Origin: an uncultured Roseburia sp. | GTDB lineage: Bacteria > Bacillota > Clostridia > Lachnospirales > Lachnospiraceae | Direction: 5' to 3' | Length of the DNA: 64,000 bases | NCBI GenBank assembly: GCA_947649645.1 | Contig: CANSSP010000001.1 | Span: 205,116 to 269,115, forward strand | Shown here: one piece after another, positions 48,591 through 57,645 of the stretch | Layout of the letters: every line of letters begins with the position of its first letter | Numbering within the stretch: position 1 is the first letter of the stretch | Notes under the pieces: generated by a model | Database searches by the model: none | Seen by the model: the letters and a program-made list of their open reading frames with translations, nothing else | What the model was told of the DNA's origin: nothing | Program-made: the position numbers and the translations under genes

Positions 48591-48839
48591 ATGATACATC
48601 CATCTTATGTAGAGTTAATGAAGGTCGTAAACAATGACACGGAGATCGGTGAAGAACCGGTTGTAAACAGCCGTTATTCAATTGTGATCGCCGCAGCCAG
48701 AAGAGCGCGCCAGATTATCGGAGGAGACGATGTGATGGCGGATAAGATCGGCTGCCCCAAGCCATTGTCCATCGCAGTGGAAGAGCTTTATGAGGGAAAA
48801 GTGAAGATTATCCCGGAAGATTCGGAGACGGAAATTTAG
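48591..48839 (+). CDS. rpoZ: RNA polymerase omega subunit
   Basis: A small subunit that helps assemble RNA polymerase by clasping beta-prime, 82 residues. The omega signature NSRYSIVIAAARRARQII is complete, followed by PLSIAVEELYEGKVKII. The N-terminus (HPSYVELMKVVNN) is the clostridial type. AAAGGAGA precedes the ATG. A terminator closes the yicC-remA-rpoZ unit before rimO. Confidence 0.95.
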   Translation: MIHPSYVELMKVVNNDTEIGEEPVVNSRYSIVIAAARRARQIIGGDDVMADKIGCPKPLSIAVEELYEGKVKIIPEDSETEI

Positions 48840-48850
48840 AGCACAGGGTA

Positions 48851-48882
48851 AGGATGATAAAACAGTTTTTATCATCCTTTTT
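48851..48882 (+). terminator. Intrinsic terminator after rpoZ
   Basis: AGGATGATAAAA (48851-48862) / TTTTATCATCCT with a short loop, then a T-run. Confidence 0.88.
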
Positions 48883-48920
48883 ATGCATTTTATAAACCAG
48901 TGTGCAAAAGAGGTCAGTGT

Positions 48921-50261
48921 ATGAAATTATTGTTTATTTCTCTGGGCTGTGACAAAAATCTGGTGGATTCTGAGTTTATGATCGGTCTGCTGCAGAAAGA
49001 CGAGGCGCTTTGCGCCGACGGCCTTGTGATGACGGACGATGAGTATGAAGCCGATGTGATTATTGTCAACAGTTGTTGTTTTATCGGTGACGCGAAGGAA
49101 GAAAGCATCAATACGATTCTGGAGATGGCGGAGCATAAAAAGGACGGAAACTTAAAGGCGCTGATCGTGACAGGGTGCCTTGCGCAGCGCTACCGGGAAG
49201 AAATCCGGAAAGAGATTCCCGAGGTGGACGCCGTTCTCGGGACCAATTCCTATGCGGATATTGCCGACGCCGTCCGCAGTGTGCTTGGCGGTTCCTGTTA
49301 TGAGGAATTTAAGCCTCTGCGCGGGCTTCCCAGGGTCCGGGCGAAGCGGAGCGTGACGACAGGGGGACACTTTGCATATCTGAAAATTGCGGAAGGGTGT
49401 GACAAGCACTGCAGCTACTGTGTGATTCCGTCTGTCAGGGGCGGATACCGCAGTGTTCCGCTGGAGGAGCTTGTGGCGCAGGCAAAGGAGCTTGCGGCGG
49501 ACGGGGTTAAGGAACTGATCCTTGTGGCGCAGGAGACGACGCTTTACGGGATGGATCTCTATGGGGAGAAATCGTTGCACCGGCTTCTGGATGCGCTGAA
49601 TCAGATTCCGGGCCTGTTCTGGATCCGGCTGTTGTACTGTTATCCGGAGGAGATTTACGAGGAACTGATCGATGCCATTCTCCGGAACGGGAAGGTGTGC
49701 CACTATCTGGATATTCCGATTCAGCATGCCAGCGACGCTGTTTTGCGGCGCATGGGACGCCGGACGGACCGCGCCGGCCTGGCGCGGATTGTGGCGCATT
49801 TAAGAGAGCGGATCCCGGACATCGCGCTGCGCACGACGGTCATCTGTGGATTTCCGGGGGAGACGGAGGAAGCGCACGAAGAGCTGATGCAGTTTATCAA
49901 CGATATGGAGTTTGACCGTCTGGGCGCTTTTTCCTATTCGCAGGAAGAGGGTACGCCGGCTGCGGCGTTTGAGGGGCAGATCGGCGAAGAGCAGAAGGAG
50001 GCATGGCGCGCAGATGTGATGGAACTGCAGGAGGAGATCTGCTGTGACAGAAACGAGGAGATGAAGGGCAGGGAGCTGGCCGTCTTTATCGAGGGAGAGG
50101 TGAGCGGCGAGTCTGTCTATGTGGGGCGGACATACCGGGACGCGCCGGATGTTGACGGTTATATTTTTGTTCACACGACGGAAACGCTGATGACCGGAGA
50201 TATAGTGCGGGTGCGCGTGACCGGGGCCCATGAATATGATCTGATCGGGGAACCGGTCTGA
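48921..50261 (+). CDS. rimO: Ribosomal protein S12 methylthiotransferase
   Basis: A radical SAM enzyme that adds a methylthio group to an aspartate of ribosomal protein S12. The protein has 446 residues in three domains. The N-terminal UPF0004 domain has SLGCDKNLVDSE and cluster cysteines in NSCC and TGCLAQRY. The radical SAM core has the CDKHCSYC motif (CxxxCxxC). The C-terminal TRAM domain runs over about the last 65 residues. The wording of the first block (CDKNLVDSE) separates RimO from MiaB. The start at 48921 has AGAGGT upstream. It is followed 21 bases later by pgsA. Confidence 0.96.
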   Translation: MKLLFISLGCDKNLVDSEFMIGLLQKDEALCADGLVMTDDEYEADVIIVNSCCFIGDAKEESINTILEMAEHKKDGNLKALIVTGCLAQRYREEIRKEIPEVDAVLGTNSYADIADAVRSVLGGSCYEEFKPLRGLPRVRAKRSVTTGGHFAYLKIAEGCDKHCSYCVIPSVRGGYRSVPLEELVAQAKELAADGVKELILVAQETTLYGMDLYGEKSLHRLLDALNQIPGLFWIRLLYCYPEEIYEELIDAILRNGKVCHYLDIPIQHASDAVLRRMGRRTDRAGLARIVAHLRERIPDIALRTTVICGFPGETEEAHEELMQFINDMEFDRLGAFSYSQEEGTPAAAFEGQIGEEQKEAWRADVMELQEEICCDRNEEMKGRELAVFIEGEVSGESVYVGRTYRDAPDVDGYIFVHTTETLMTGDIVRVRVTGAHEYDLIGEPV

Positions 50262-50282
50262 AACGAAAAGAAAAAGAGAGGG

Positions 50283-50834
50283 GTGTTTGTTATCAACTTA
50301 CCAAACAAGCTTACAGTGCTTCGCGTGATCCTGATACCGTTTTTTGTAGTTTTTCTGATTGTGCCGTATTTTGCTGAATACGGCAGATATATCGCAGCTG
50401 CCATTTTTATTGTGGCGAGTCTGACAGATATGCTGGACGGAAAGATTGCAAGAAAATATAACCTTGTGACGAATTTCGGCAAATTTATGGATCCGCTTGC
50501 GGATAAACTATTGGTGTGTTCTGCCATGATCTGTCTGATTGAGACGGGACAGCTTGCCTCATGGATTGTGATTGTGATTATCGCGCGGGAGTTTATTATC
50601 AGCGGATTTCGTCTGGTAGCCTCCGACAACGGGGTCGTCATTGCGGCCAGTTACTGGGGGAAGTTTAAGACGGTGTTCCAGATGCTGATGGTAATCGTGC
50701 TCATCTTGGACTTTCCGGGGGCGTTTTTCGGGACGCTCGGGATGATTTTCACTTATGCGGCGCTGATTCTTACGATTGTCTCACTTATCGACTACGTCGT
50801 GAAGAACAAAGATGTCTTAAAGGAGCAGAAATAA
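50283..50834 (+). CDS. pgsA: CDP-diacylglycerol-glycerol-3-phosphate 3-phosphatidyltransferase
   Basis: A membrane enzyme making phosphatidylglycerol phosphate, 183 residues with about five membrane helices. The CDP-alcohol phosphotransferase motif is complete (DMLDGKIARKYN...GKFMDPLADK, about residues 57-81). LPNKLTVLRVILIP at the start is typical of PgsA. Translation begins at GTG 50283 with AGAGAGGG directly before. It ends just before the CinA-type gene, so rimO-pgsA-cinA-rsmD look co-transcribed. Confidence 0.95.
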   Translation: MFVINLPNKLTVLRVILIPFFVVFLIVPYFAEYGRYIAAAIFIVASLTDMLDGKIARKYNLVTNFGKFMDPLADKLLVCSAMICLIETGQLASWIVIVIIAREFIISGFRLVASDNGVVIAASYWGKFKTVFQMLMVIVLILDFPGAFFGTLGMIFTYAALILTIVSLIDYVVKNKDVLKEQK

Positions 50835-50837
50835 AAA

Positions 50838-51344
50838 GTGTGTGTGGAAGAAAATCGGAGAAGCAATGAGCCGCCGGAATATCGTGTTTATCGTCTGCTG
50901 AAAAAGTATGGGTACAGGCTGACGACAGCGGAGTCGGCCACCGGTGGCATGATCGCGTCGATGCTTGTCAATGTGCCGGGCATCTCGGAATTTTTTGAAG
51001 AGGGGTACGTGACCTATTCTGACGCGGCAAAGGTGAAAATGATTCACGTAAATCCGGATACCATAAAGACTTACGGTGTTGTCAGCAGCCAGACGGCGGA
51101 GGATATGGCGGAGTCGGCTGCGCGGACGGCCGGATGTGACGCGGCGCTTTCTGTGACCGGGGTTGCGGGACCGGACGGCGGCACAGAAGAATGTCCGGTC
51201 GGCCTGGTTTATATCGGCTGCTTTCTGAACGGGAAAACGGTGGTGACGCGGCACCAGTTTCACGGAGAGAGGATGGCGGTGCGGACGGCGGCGGCGGAAG
51301 AAGCGCTCTGGCTTCTGATAAAATGTCTGGAGGAAACAGAATGA
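50838..51344 (+). CDS. CinA-family nicotinamide-nucleotide amidase
   Basis: A stand-alone CinA C-terminal domain (PncC type) of 168 residues, which removes the amide from nicotinamide mononucleotide in NAD recycling. TAESATGGMIASMLVNVPG (about residues 33-51), EGYVTYSDAAKVKMI and the closing SVTGVAGPDGGTEECPVGLVYIG are typical. The N-terminal MoCo-like domain of full CinA is absent. Start at GTG 50838; AAGGAGCAG lies about 15 bases upstream. Its stop overlaps the rsmD start by four bases. Confidence 0.88.
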   Translation: MCVEENRRSNEPPEYRVYRLLKKYGYRLTTAESATGGMIASMLVNVPGISEFFEEGYVTYSDAAKVKMIHVNPDTIKTYGVVSSQTAEDMAESAARTAGCDAALSVTGVAGPDGGTEECPVGLVYIGCFLNGKTVVTRHQFHGERMAVRTAAAEEALWLLIKCLEETE

Positions 51345-51910
51345 GGATAATTGCAGGAACAGCGAGAAGCCTGCCGCTGAAGACAGTGGCGGGGACAGAT
51401 ACCAGGCCGACAACGGACCGGATCAAGGAGACATTGTTTAATATCATACAGATGGAAGTGCCGGGGAGCCGGTTCCTCGATCTGTTTGCGGGGAGCGGAC
51501 AGATCGGGCTGGAGGCGGTGAGCCGCGGTGCGCGCGAGGCGGTGTTTGTCGATAATGACAAAAAAGCGCTGGCGTGCATCGAGGAAAACATCCGTTTTAC
51601 AAAGTTCGGGGAGCAGACCAGGGTGTATCGCTCCGATGTGATGAGCGCGCTGCGTTCCATGGAGGGAAAATACCAGTTTGATCTTATTTTTATGGATCCG
51701 CCCTATGACCGGCAGATGGAGCAGGATGTGCTCTTATATCTGGCGTCCTCCCGGCTGGTGACGGAGGAGACGATGATTATCGCCGAGGTCTTAAAGGAGG
51801 CGGACTTTTCTTATCTGGACGGGACAGGGCTGGTTTTAAAGCGGTTAAAGACGTACAGAACAAATGCGCATGCTTTTTTTGCGAAGGATATGGCACAGAA
51901 AGAAGTGTGA
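51341..51910 (+). CDS. rsmD: 16S rRNA (guanine-966-N2)-methyltransferase
   Basis: Methylates G966 of 16S rRNA in the 30S subunit, 189 residues. MRIIAGTARSLPLKT is at the start, TRPTTDRIKETLFNII follows, the SAM site is FLDLFAGSGQIGLEAVSRGA and the catalytic motif is DPPYD (about residues 123-127). The ATG overlaps the CinA stop codon (ATGA), so translation is coupled; the longer frame upstream is a shadow of that gene. It is followed by coaD, the standard Firmicutes order. Confidence 0.96.
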   Translation: MRIIAGTARSLPLKTVAGTDTRPTTDRIKETLFNIIQMEVPGSRFLDLFAGSGQIGLEAVSRGAREAVFVDNDKKALACIEENIRFTKFGEQTRVYRSDVMSALRSMEGKYQFDLIFMDPPYDRQMEQDVLLYLASSRLVTEETMIIAEVLKEADFSYLDGTGLVLKRLKTYRTNAHAFFAKDMAQKEV

Positions 51911-52014
51911 AGATAAGCCCGGCGGTTTATTTTTTACAGCTGCATACTGCAGGAGCCACATAGGATAAAACAGACGTACCGCCCCAGGAGATGGCTCTGG
52001 CACGGAGGAATGAT

Positions 52015-52506
52015 ATGAAAAAAGCAATTTACCCTGGAAGTTTCGACCCGCTGACCTTAGGGCATGTCGATATCATTATGCGCTCGTCTAAAATCGTGGA
52101 CGAGCTGGTCGTCGGCGTGCTGCACAACAGTGCAAAAAATTCATTGTTTTCTCTTGAGGAACGTGTTAGTATGATTAAAGAGATGACAGGCTCGATACCG
52201 AATGTGACAGTATCTTTTTTTGACGGACTTCTGGTGGATTATATGGATAAAATCGGGGCCACGATCATTGTGAGAGGCTTAAGGGCCGTGACGGATTTTG
52301 AATACGAGCTGCAGATCGCACAGACAAATCATGTGGAAAACCCGAATGTGGAGACCATATTTCTGACTACGAGTCTGCAGTATTCGTATTTAAGTTCTAC
52401 AATTGTAAAAGAATTTGCTTCCTACGGCGGCGATATATCAAAGTTTGTCCCGGCGCAGTTTATTGACAGGATATATGAGAGATATGGGATAACACGGCAG
52501 TCGTGA
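52015..52506 (+). CDS. coaD: Pantetheine-phosphate adenylyltransferase
   Basis: The fourth step of coenzyme A synthesis, 163 residues. The nucleotidyltransferase motif [16 protein letters not shown] (HxGH type, about residues 6-21), [18 protein letters not shown] and the ISSSTxxR-like [13 protein letters not shown] are all present. The start at 52015 has CGGAGGAA upstream. There are about 100 bases between rsmD and coaD with no clear signal except a short GC hairpin. Confidence 0.96.
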   Translation: MKKAIYPGSFDPLTLGHVDIIMRSSKIVDELVVGVLHNSAKNSLFSLEERVSMIKEMTGSIPNVTVSFFDGLLVDYMDKIGATIIVRGLRAVTDFEYELQIAQTNHVENPNVETIFLTTSLQYSYLSSTIVKEFASYGGDISKFVPAQFIDRIYERYGITRQS

Positions 52507-52666
52507 CAGTATTTTATAAAGAAGGGGTGCTCGTGTGAAAGTGAAGTCTGGCAGTTTCTTTTTCACACCCGGATTTGTGTCGGAGCCGCAAATCCGGATC
52601 GCAGCCCGAAATCTGACATTTCGGGCGCGGAGCCTTCGCAGAACCGGCTTCGGCATGGAGGATTTT

Positions 52667-53284
52667 ATGGCAAGCAGAATTGAACAGATTATTGAGGAAA
52701 TCGAAGAGTACATAGACAGTTGCAAGTCACAGGCATTTTCCCCGTCCAAAATCATCGTGAACAGGGAACAGATCGAAGAACTCCTGAATCAGCTCCGCGT
52801 AAAGACGCCGGAGGAGATCAAGCGCTACCAGAGAATCATCAGCAATAAGGAGGCGATCCTGGCGGACGCCCAGGCGAAGGCCGATTCCATTATCGCCCAG
52901 GCGCAGGTGCAGACGGACAAGCTGGTCAGCGAGCACCAGATTATGCAGCAGGCATATGCCCAGGCAAATGAAGTCGTTATGATTGCAACCAGGCAGGCGC
53001 AGGAGATTCTGGACAACGCGACGAATGACGCAAACAATATCCGCATGGGAGCCATGCAGTATACCGATGATATTCTGAGAAATCTTGAGAGCACGATATC
53101 CCATTCCATTGATTCGGCAAAGGCCCGCCACGAATCTTACTTAAGCACCCTGCAGGGTTTTCTCGACGTTGTCACGACGAACCGCGCGGAGTTAAATCCG
53201 TCCGTCGACGAGCCGCTTCCCAAAAAAACAGAGAGCTCCGACGACGAGCTTCCGAAGCTGGAGATTACCTCGGATATGCTGTGA
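52667..53284 (+). CDS. Coiled-coil protein (annotated as ATPase-like in relatives)
   Basis: A protein of 205 residues, mostly helical. From about residue 25 to 150 it is a continuous coiled coil rich in Ala, Gln and Glu (ADAQAKADSIIAQAQVQTDKL). The ends are acidic and proline-containing. Similar proteins are labelled ATP synthase subunit b/E-like or DivIVA-like by resemblance of the helix only; no ATP-binding motif is visible. The ATG at 52667 has ATGGAGGA upstream; the frame is open further 5' but without protein character. It lies between coaD and ylbJ, a position conserved in relatives. Confidence 0.75.
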   Translation: MASRIEQIIEEIEEYIDSCKSQAFSPSKIIVNREQIEELLNQLRVKTPEEIKRYQRIISNKEAILADAQAKADSIIAQAQVQTDKLVSEHQIMQQAYAQANEVVMIATRQAQEILDNATNDANNIRMGAMQYTDDILRNLESTISHSIDSAKARHESYLSTLQGFLDVVTTNRAELNPSVDEPLPKKTESSDDELPKLEITSDML

Positions 53285-53313
53285 GCGGAGCAGACGTCTG
53301 TATTCCGGAACGC

Positions 53314-54237
53314 TCAGAGTCCCAGCCACAGGGCAAAGACTGCGGCGAGCAGGGCGGAGACTGCGGTGAGGATGCATTTCAGGATACAGTAGCGCTTCAG
53401 TGAGAGGCTGGTATCCCGGATCATGGAACTCGTCTGCGCGATGCCGGAGAGCCCTCCGAATGCGGTGAACGCCATTGCGAGCACATAGCGTGTTTTAAGG
53501 TCCAGCGGTGTTTTTCCGAGCAGGCTGATGCCATTCGTTATTTCCGTGATCCCGGTGACAAGCAGCGAGAACATGGGGGAGAGCGGCAGTTTTTTTACCA
53601 TGGAAGCCGCCATCGAAAACAGCATAATATAGCCACCGAGTCTGGTGAGTGTTTCGAATCCGTTCATAATGCCGGCATCTATCAGTTTAAAGTTCATTCG
53701 GGCTTTTGATGCCGGTTTTTTTTGTGCCTGGATGAGAGTCCCCTTTTTCCGAAGCAGAATAAATCCGGCGGCCAGCGGCGGCAGAAACAGAATGGCGAAG
53801 CTTAACAGTGTAAGCGACGGCAGCGAGAGCTGCTGATATAATATGTAACTGCTGATAAAAACGGGGCTGATATTGTTGGTGATGACAAACAATACGTCTG
53901 CCTCTTCTTCTGAGATCTGGCCGCACCGCAGAAGCTCCGCGCAGTTGCGGCTGCCCATCGGGAATCCGAAGAGAAAGCCGGATAAGAGGATAAAAGCACC
54001 GTTTTCGCTGACCGGAAACAGCCGTCTTATCACGGGGCCTGCGAACCGCGTGATGTATTGCAGATAATTGGAATAGATCAGGATGTTGGAGAGGATGGCA
54101 AACGGCAGCAGCGTCGGCAGCACCTTTTCATACCAGAGGACGAGACCGTCCGCGGCGGCAGCGACTGCATCTTTCGGAAAGCACAAAATATAAGCTGCAA
54201 AAACAATCAGACATATGAATATAAATTTCTTTTTCAT
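53314..54237 (-). CDS. ylbJ: Sporulation integral membrane protein YlbJ
   Basis: A polytopic membrane protein of the nucleoside-recognition (Gate) domain family, 307 residues with about eight hydrophobic segments. FPKDAVAAAADGLVLWYEKV near the N-terminus and LLSGFLFGFPMGSRNCAELL are characteristic. YlbJ is needed for spore cortex and heat resistance in Bacillus. It is convergent with the coaD/coiled-coil pair and divergent from pepD. The 29-base gap between ylbJ and pepD is an AT-rich near-palindrome that must hold the ribosome sites of both. Confidence 0.92.
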   Translation of the reverse strand: MKKKFIFICLIVFAAYILCFPKDAVAAAADGLVLWYEKVLPTLLPFAILSNILIYSNYLQYITRFAGPVIRRLFPVSENGAFILLSGFLFGFPMGSRNCAELLRCGQISEEEADVLFVITNNISPVFISSYILYQQLSLPSLTLLSFAILFLPPLAAGFILLRKKGTLIQAQKKPASKARMNFKLIDAGIMNGFETLTRLGGYIMLFSMAASMVKKLPLSPMFSLLVTGITEITNGISLLGKTPLDLKTRYVLAMAFTAFGGLSGIAQTSSMIRDTSLSLKRYCILKCILTAVSALLAAVFALWLGL

Positions 54238-54266
54238 ACTAAAATATATGAAAAGCAGGAGGTATT

Positions 54267-55736
54267 ATGATGAACATTTTGGATGAAATCAAAAAGAAGA
54301 ATTTAGAGTCGGAAAAGGTATTCCGCTACTTTTCGGAGATCGCGGCAATCCCGCATGGCTCCGGAAATACAAAGCAGATCAGTGATTATCTGGCCGCTTT
54401 TGCAAAAGACCATGGCCTTGAATATTACCAGGACGAAGCCGGTAATGTTATCATCATACAGGAAGCGACGGCCGGGTATGAGGGCGCCAGTCCTGTGATA
54501 CTGCAGGGGCATATGGACATGGTGTGTGAAAAGGAGAGCGGATGTGCGATTGATTTTAAGCGCGAAGGACCTGACCTGTATGTGGACGGGGATTTTTTAA
54601 AGGCGCGGGGAACGACGCTGGGCGGGGATGACGGAATCGCGGTGGCGTATGCGCTTGCCATTCTGGATTCGCCCGAAATCGCCCATCCCCGGCTGGAGGT
54701 GGTGCTGACCGTGGACGAGGAGATTGGCCTGCTTGGGGCGGAATGCATCGATCTTTCCATGCTGAAAGGGAAATCAATGCTCAATATTGACTCGGATGTG
54801 GAGGGACATTTTCTGACGAGCTGCGCCGGCGGGGCGACGATAAAGTCAGAGATTCCGGTTTCTTATATCCGCCAGAAAGGGCTGTCGGTAAGCGTGACCG
54901 TGACGGGACTCTCCGGAGGACATTCCGGCAGTGAGATTGACAAGGAACATGCGAACGCCAATCTTCTGATGGGGCGGTTTTTAAAATATGCATCCGACCG
55001 CATGGAGATCGGGATCGCGGAGCTTTCCGGAGGGCTTAAGGACAATGCGATTCCCAGGGAATGCCGGGCGAAGCTGGTGATTCCGGCGGAAAAGGAGACG
55101 GAGTTTACCGGTTATGTAAAAGAAATGGAGCAGATTTTTCAAAAGGAATATGCCGTTGCGGATCCGGGGGTCGTGATCGTGGCGGAAGCGGAAGCGGAAG
55201 CGGAGCATTCGATCCTTTCCTTTGCGTCGATGACGAAAGTGATTTATTATCTGCGCAGTGTGCCGGACGGAGTACTGCATTATAGTAAAGTGATACCGGG
55301 ACTGGTGGAGACGTCGGCAAATCTGGGAATTATGCTGCTGGGCGAGGCGTTGTTTACGGTGACGTCTTCCGCCAGAAGCAGTGTGTCTTCCAGAAAAGAG
55401 GACGTGATCGACCGGATTTCACATCTGGCAGCGTTTCTGGGCGGGGAGACAACAGTCAGCGGAGATTATCCTGCCTGGGAATATCGCGGGGAATCTGCGG
55501 TCCGCAGCATCGTTGGTGAGGTATACCGGGAGCTGTCCGGTGAGGAGCCTGTTTTTGAGGCGATCCATGCAGGGCTTGAGTGTGGTATTTTTTCCGGAAA
55601 AATTGCAGATCTGGACGCGGTTTCTTTCGGGCCGGACAATTTTGACATTCACACGCCAAAGGAGCGCTTAAGTATTTCTTCGACGGAGCGTGTGTATCGG
55701 TTTCTGGTGGAACTGTTAAAGCGGTGGAAAAAATGA
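54267..55736 (+). CDS. pepD: Aminoacyl-histidine dipeptidase (peptidase D)
   Basis: A cytosolic zinc dipeptidase (M20 family, carnosinase-like), 489 residues as expected. Metal ligands are in ILQGHMDMVCEK (His and Asp), TLGGDDGIAVA (bridging Asp), VDEEIGLLGAE (catalytic and metal Glu) and the C-terminal HAGLECGIF (His/Glu). A hexamer repeat (GCGGAA three times and GCGGAG, 55182-55205) encodes an AEAEAEAE stretch in the dimerisation region. AGGAGGTATT precedes two consecutive ATGs; the second (54270) is also possible. Its stop overlaps the next start by four bases. Confidence 0.95.
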   Translation: MMNILDEIKKKNLESEKVFRYFSEIAAIPHGSGNTKQISDYLAAFAKDHGLEYYQDEAGNVIIIQEATAGYEGASPVILQGHMDMVCEKESGCAIDFKREGPDLYVDGDFLKARGTTLGGDDGIAVAYALAILDSPEIAHPRLEVVLTVDEEIGLLGAECIDLSMLKGKSMLNIDSDVEGHFLTSCAGGATIKSEIPVSYIRQKGLSVSVTVTGLSGGHSGSEIDKEHANANLLMGRFLKYASDRMEIGIAELSGGLKDNAIPRECRAKLVIPAEKETEFTGYVKEMEQIFQKEYAVADPGVVIVAEAEAEAEHSILSFASMTKVIYYLRSVPDGVLHYSKVIPGLVETSANLGIMLLGEALFTVTSSARSSVSSRKEDVIDRISHLAAFLGGETTVSGDYPAWEYRGESAVRSIVGEVYRELSGEEPVFEAIHAGLECGIFSGKIADLDAVSFGPDNFDIHTPKERLSISSTERVYRFLVELLKRWKK

Positions 55737-56572
55737 GTCTGAACCGTATTCGCATTCTGCTTTTACTGACGGCGATCGTGCTTTTTAACGTACTGCTGCT
55801 GGAGGGGATAGAAGAGAGGATACTTCAGATAAATTGTTTTCCGTATGAGACGGCTTTTGCAAATTTCAGGGATCATCAGGTGCCGGAGGAGGTGATCGAT
55901 GGGTTTTTAGACGCCGCGGATGCGGATGTGGAACGGTTCTGTGAGCTGATGGCGGTGTACTTTGCAGAGGATGGCACCGCTGCGGATCCTGAATTGCTGG
56001 CGGAGAAGGTTTCTTTTGCAAAACAATATCAGCCCGATGCTTTCCGGACAATCAGGGACGATGTCCGTGCGGTCTGGAATGATCTGAAGCGCTTTCCGGT
56101 GGGAGACGTACCGGGGGATCCCGATGCAGGGGTCGCGTTTGAGAACAGCTGGATGCAGAGCAGGACGTTTGGCGGCGAGCGGGGACATGAAGGGACCGAT
56201 ATTATGGCCACAGTCAACCGCAGGGGGATTTATCCCATCTACAGCATGACGGACGGCGTCGTGGAAAACATCGGCTGGCTGCGCCTTGGGGGCTATCGGA
56301 TCGGGATCAGAAGCAGTTCGGGCGCTTATTTTTATTACGCACATATGGCGGAGTACGCGAAAGAGTTTGCCGTCGGGGAGCGCGTGTCGGCCGGTACGTT
56401 TCTCGGATTTATGGGGGATACGGGTTACAGCGACACGCCGGGAACGACGGGAAATTTTGATGTACATCTGCATCTGGGGATTTACTTAAACGATGAGGAA
56501 GGAAATGAGTTCAGCGTCAATTCTTACCCGATGCTGCGATATCTGTGGAAGAAAAACGGGGAGAGGCTGTGA
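55733..56572 (+). CDS. M23 family metallopeptidase
   Basis: A LytM-type peptidoglycan endopeptidase-like protein, 279 residues. An N-terminal signal anchor (IRILLLLTAIVLFNVLLLEG) is followed by about 110 residues of helical sequence. The peptidase domain has the HxxxD metal site GHEGTDIM (about residues 151-158) and the HxH site DVHLHLGIY (near 246). ATG 55733 overlaps the pepD stop codon, so the two are coupled. It probably acts outside the membrane on cell wall or cortex peptides. Confidence 0.9.
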   Translation: MSLNRIRILLLLTAIVLFNVLLLEGIEERILQINCFPYETAFANFRDHQVPEEVIDGFLDAADADVERFCELMAVYFAEDGTAADPELLAEKVSFAKQYQPDAFRTIRDDVRAVWNDLKRFPVGDVPGDPDAGVAFENSWMQSRTFGGERGHEGTDIMATVNRRGIYPIYSMTDGVVENIGWLRLGGYRIGIRSSSGAYFYYAHMAEYAKEFAVGERVSAGTFLGFMGDTGYSDTPGTTGNFDVHLHLGIYLNDEEGNEFSVNSYPMLRYLWKKNGERL

Positions 56573-56600
56573 CTGCTGACCGTCTGAGAGGAGGAATCCG

Positions 56601-56825
56601 ATGAAAAATACGAGAAAGTGTCCAAAATGTGGGGGAAATGATATTCTTATCGTGGACGGGTATGCGGGGGCCTACGGCGCCGGCAATAATATTATGGTCG
56701 GCGGAACGATCTTTTCGGCAGTCGGCGTGGACCGTTATATCTGCTGTTCCTGTGGTTTTACCGAAGAGTGGATTGATACCGGTAAAATGGAAAAAATCAA
56801 AAACTCCAGGAAGGCGCACCGATAG
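56601..56825 (+). CDS. Small zinc-ribbon protein
   Basis: A protein of 74 residues with two zinc knuckles: CPKCGG near residue 8 and CCSCGFTEEW near residue 49. Between them is a glycine-rich part (GAYGAGNNIMVGGTIFS). The layout resembles zinc-ribbon proteins of unknown role found across Firmicutes. AGAGGAGGA precedes the ATG. Nearby genes (an M23 peptidase and an rRNA pseudouridine synthase) give no strong hint to its function. Confidence 0.75.
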   Translation: MKNTRKCPKCGGNDILIVDGYAGAYGAGNNIMVGGTIFSAVGVDRYICCSCGFTEEWIDTGKMEKIKNSRKAHR

Positions 56826-56930
56826 CGCAAATGTCGTTGCTGCCGTAAATGCCGCTGGCGCAGCGCATATGAATAGGTTGAGCCGGTATCTGCCAGGCGG
56901 GCGGATTATACTTGAAAAAGGGAAAAAGGA

Positions 56931-57641
56931 ATGTCGATCAGACTGGATAAATATTTAGCCGACCTTGGCGTCGGCACGAGAAGCGAAGTAAAGAAAAGAG
57001 TCCGTGCCGGACAGATTACAGTAAATGGTGTCTGCGCCGGGCGGCCGGAGATGAAAATAGACGAGACGGCAGATGAGGTCTGTGTAAACGGAGAAAAACT
57101 GACGTATGCCCGTTTTGCATATTATCTGTTACACAAACCGGCGGGGTGCGTGAGTGCCGTGAGCGACCGCGTGCACCGGACGGTGCTCGATTATCTGCCC
57201 GATACCGTGCGCGCCGGCCTCTTTCCCGTCGGGCGGCTCGATCTTGACACCGAGGGACTGCTTCTTCTCACAGACGACGGCGCGCTGGCACACGCGCTGT
57301 TAAGCCCTGCGAAGCATGTGAAAAAAACGTATTATGTGAAAGTGGCCGGCAAAGTTGCGGATGAGGAGGTCTGCCTTTTCAGGAGCGGAATCGATATCGG
57401 GGACGATAAACCGACGCTTCCGGCGGAGCTTGTGATTCTTTCCGCCGGAGAGGTGTCGGAAGCAGAACTGACGATTTCAGAGGGGCGGTACCATCAGGTA
57501 AAGCGGATGTTTGCGGCGGTCGGAAAAGAGGTCGTCTATTTAAGGCGGATTGCCATGGGGCCCTTATTGCTGCCCAAAGATTTAAAGCCGGGAGAATACC
57601 GGCCGCTGACGAAAGAAGAGCGCGCGGCGCTTGGGAGGTAG
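56931..57641 (+). CDS. RsuA-family 16S rRNA pseudouridine synthase
   Basis: A protein of 236 residues. The N-terminal S4 RNA-binding domain (MSIRLDKYLADLGVGTRSEVKKRV...GQITVNG) is followed by the catalytic domain with the Asp motif GRLDLDTEGLLLLTDDG (about residues 100-116) and KTYYVKVAG. The C-terminal TISEGRYHQVKRMF is present. The family makes pseudouridine in 16S rRNA (RsuA, position 516) or in 23S rRNA (RluB/E/F); the small size favours RsuA. AAAAGGAA lies before the ATG. It is followed 4 bases later by the YgiQ gene. Confidence 0.92.
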   Translation: MSIRLDKYLADLGVGTRSEVKKRVRAGQITVNGVCAGRPEMKIDETADEVCVNGEKLTYARFAYYLLHKPAGCVSAVSDRVHRTVLDYLPDTVRAGLFPVGRLDLDTEGLLLLTDDGALAHALLSPAKHVKKTYYVKVAGKVADEEVCLFRSGIDIGDDKPTLPAELVILSAGEVSEAELTISEGRYHQVKRMFAAVGKEVVYLRRIAMGPLLLPKDLKPGEYRPLTKEERAALGR

Positions 57642-57645
57642 ATAT

